64,000 bases of DNA from Cyprinodon diabolis. Lineage: Eukaryota; Chordata; Actinopteri; Cyprinodontiformes; Cyprinodontidae. This document shows, in pieces, positions 62,420 through 64,000 of this stretch (position 1 is the stretch's first letter; every line of letters starts with the position of its first letter). The notes under the pieces were generated by a model that made no database searches, was not told where the DNA came from, and saw nothing but the letters and a program-made list of their open reading frames with translations. The translations under genes and the position numbers were made by a program. Where the stretch lies: assembly GCA_030533445.1 (NCBI GenBank), contig CM060064.1, forward strand, positions 24,678,626 through 24,742,625, read 5' to 3'.

Positions 62420-63130
62420 TATTTTTGTACAAGTGCACCTTGTTTAGGCATTAATTGTTCACCCCACATGCTGCAGGTTGCAGTTTACTATATGATTATT
62501 TTACTCTGATTTTTTTTTTTTTTTGCGTCACTGCAAGAAACCTTTCTGGAGCTGCACAGACGGTCATCTCTGTGCATTTTTCCTTTTCTGCATTGGAAGG
62601 CTTGTATATGTGGCTGACAATAACAAATGGATCACGTGGACTCTATGTGAATCTGACATTTGCACGTTTATGTAACATGTTTCCCTTGGAAAACACACTC
62701 AGACGTTTTTTCTGTCTGCAGCAGCTGCAGCCATATTCAGCCATATAATGAGCTTTTCATGGGTCCTCTAGTAAATATCATTAAGTTTATGAGTAATACC
62801 TGGGCTTATAAACCATTGCCTTTATGCCATGGTGTTGTCTTGTGTAGGTTGTTATATAATTATGAGGGGAGAGGGACAAATGCTTCCCCTCCCTCATATA
62901 TTAGCTTCCAGAGGATTGGAGAACAAGATGTTCTTCTGTTTATAGGGACTCATGTTGAAGGCGCCTACAAAGGCCTTAAAACACATTCGTCTTTTATTGC
63001 ATTAGGATCATCTGGCTCTGGAAAATGTAGGAAAGTTCTCCTAAGTTGATTGTTTTTATGTATGTTTGGCTGTGTGTTAAAAAAAAATTATATTCAAAGT
63101 CTGTGGTATTCCAGCTGTTGATATCGTACA
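62420..63130. other. Intergenic or intronic, nothing recognised
   Basis: Several short open frames, none with a recognisable domain or splice-bounded conservation. Confidence 0.35.
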
Positions 63131-63139
63131 TCCTAAAAA

Positions 63140-63465
63140 GGATCCCAGCACCTTTTTGTAGGGAAACAGGCCCACAGGATCACAGGTCGTTAACCATGCT
63201 GAAATCCCTTTCCGCTTATCCAACTGATGTTTTATATTAAACCCAATCGAGGGGCTTGTTTCTGAAATGACCAATGTTAGACTTATCTGACCAAAGTATG
63301 TGGTTCGTAACCAGCCCAGCAGCTACCTTTCTATCTTTACTTTTGTAATAGAAGAGAAAAGGTTTCTGTCCTGGCATGCCACCATAAAACGGCGAATATA
63401 AGAATACAGCATCTAATTGCTGTAGTGACTCTCCGGTGTTGATACTTTTCTCTAACATTGAGTTT
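63140..63465 (-). pseudogene. Tc1-like transposase remnant
   Basis: The minus strand at 63237-63458 reads GGMPGQKPFLFYYKSKDRKV followed by HILWSDKSNIGHF, matching the stretch before and at the first catalytic Asp of Tc1 transposases. The plus strand shows the usual antisense phrases (TTATCTGACCAAAGTATGTG, GCCACCATAAAACGGCGAAT). Ends were not found. Confidence 0.6.
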
Positions 63466-63469
63466 ATTG

Positions 63470-64000
63470 CACTGTGGCAACATAAATTTCTTTGTCAAAG
63501 TTCAATCTGGTTAGAACAGTTCTACATGACACAAGTCTGGGTGACAAGATATGTTCTCTTATCTTTGCTCTGTTTTAAAAGAAATGCCCATGAGGTATGG
63601 ACAAAGGTTGATATTTTTTATGAACTAAAAGCTTCTGGGTCCTACGGCAGCATGGGTGGTTTAAGATAGGGCCAACAGGGGCCAGTGGCCCTCTGCAAAT
63701 GTCTCTAGTCCTGTTCAGTAAAGATGGTTTGTGCTGACAAAATTGTTTAGTTCATTGGACCAATTTCTTTTTTAAATAAAAAAAAAAAAAACCTCTGGTG
63801 CCTGCACTACCTAATCCAGACTGATTGAACACACCTGCCCTCAATCATCTCCTCCTGTGTATTTAAGCAGTCTGTTTCCTTCCTCCCATGAGTTCATCTT
63901 TGTTTCTTCTGTCAAGCGTTCCAGAGCGTTCCAAAGCGTTTATGTAGTTTTTATGTAGATGAGTGATTTGATAAAGTGCAGAGTGTGCTTCTTGCCTTAA
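63470..64000. other. Right edge, nothing recognised
   Basis: The segment 63790-63960 (CACACCTGCCCTCAATCA, TATTTAAGCAG) resembles promoter or LTR-like pieces of fish retroelements, but this is only an impression. Confidence 0.25.

Overview
The window is chromosomal DNA from a ray-finned (teleost) fish. The evidence is intron-split vertebrate genes with GT-AG splice sites, dense fish-type transposons (Tc1/mariner, hAT, PIF/Harbinger and MITE derivatives, tRNA-derived SINEs, LINE tails) and long AT, GGAT and GT microsatellites. There is no bacterial or organellar content. The species cannot be named from sequence alone.

Four genes were found by translating exons and checking that every junction keeps frame. 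From left to right they are the first three coding exons of a naked cuticle gene (nkd2-like, minus, 25013-25371), trip13 (minus, 13 coding exons, 422 aa, 31407-37299), brd9 (plus, 17 coding exons, 659 aa, 37800-47043) and zdhhc11 (plus, 10 coding exons plus a likely 5' UTR exon, 408 aa, 50264-56633). The order and relative orientation NKD2-TRIP13-BRD9-ZDHHC11 match, as far as I recall, human 5p15.33, so this is an old conserved block. trip13 and brd9 are divergent, with only about 500 bp between their start codons.

Region by region: 1-25,012 contains no recognisable exon. It is most simply read as the start of a very long nkd2 intron (remaining exons off-window), filled with nested transposons. 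25,013-25,700 is the 5' end and CpG-rich promoter of nkd2. 25,700-31,400 is a gene-poor spacer with a decayed Tc1 copy and a long TA microsatellite. 31,400-56,700 is the compact gene block, whose introns carry a SINE, several MITEs, a foldback element and a 1.3-kb hAT element. 56,700-64,000 is intergenic, with a 36-bp minisatellite of about 25 units that has higher-order structure, a MITE, a CpG-rich candidate promoter near 62.2 kb and Tc1 debris.

The genes do not form one pathway. TRIP13 is a AAA+ remodeller of HORMA proteins in the spindle checkpoint and meiosis. BRD9 is an acetyl-lysine reader of the non-canonical BAF remodelling complex. ZDHHC11 is a membrane palmitoyltransferase. Naked cuticle proteins dampen Wnt signalling through Dishevelled. 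I found no clearly new biological system. The most notable items are a three-deep transposon nest, a GC-AG intron in brd9, an upstream ORF whose stop overlaps the zdhhc11 start codon, the higher-order minisatellite, and a hairpin carrying a consensus splice donor on both strands.
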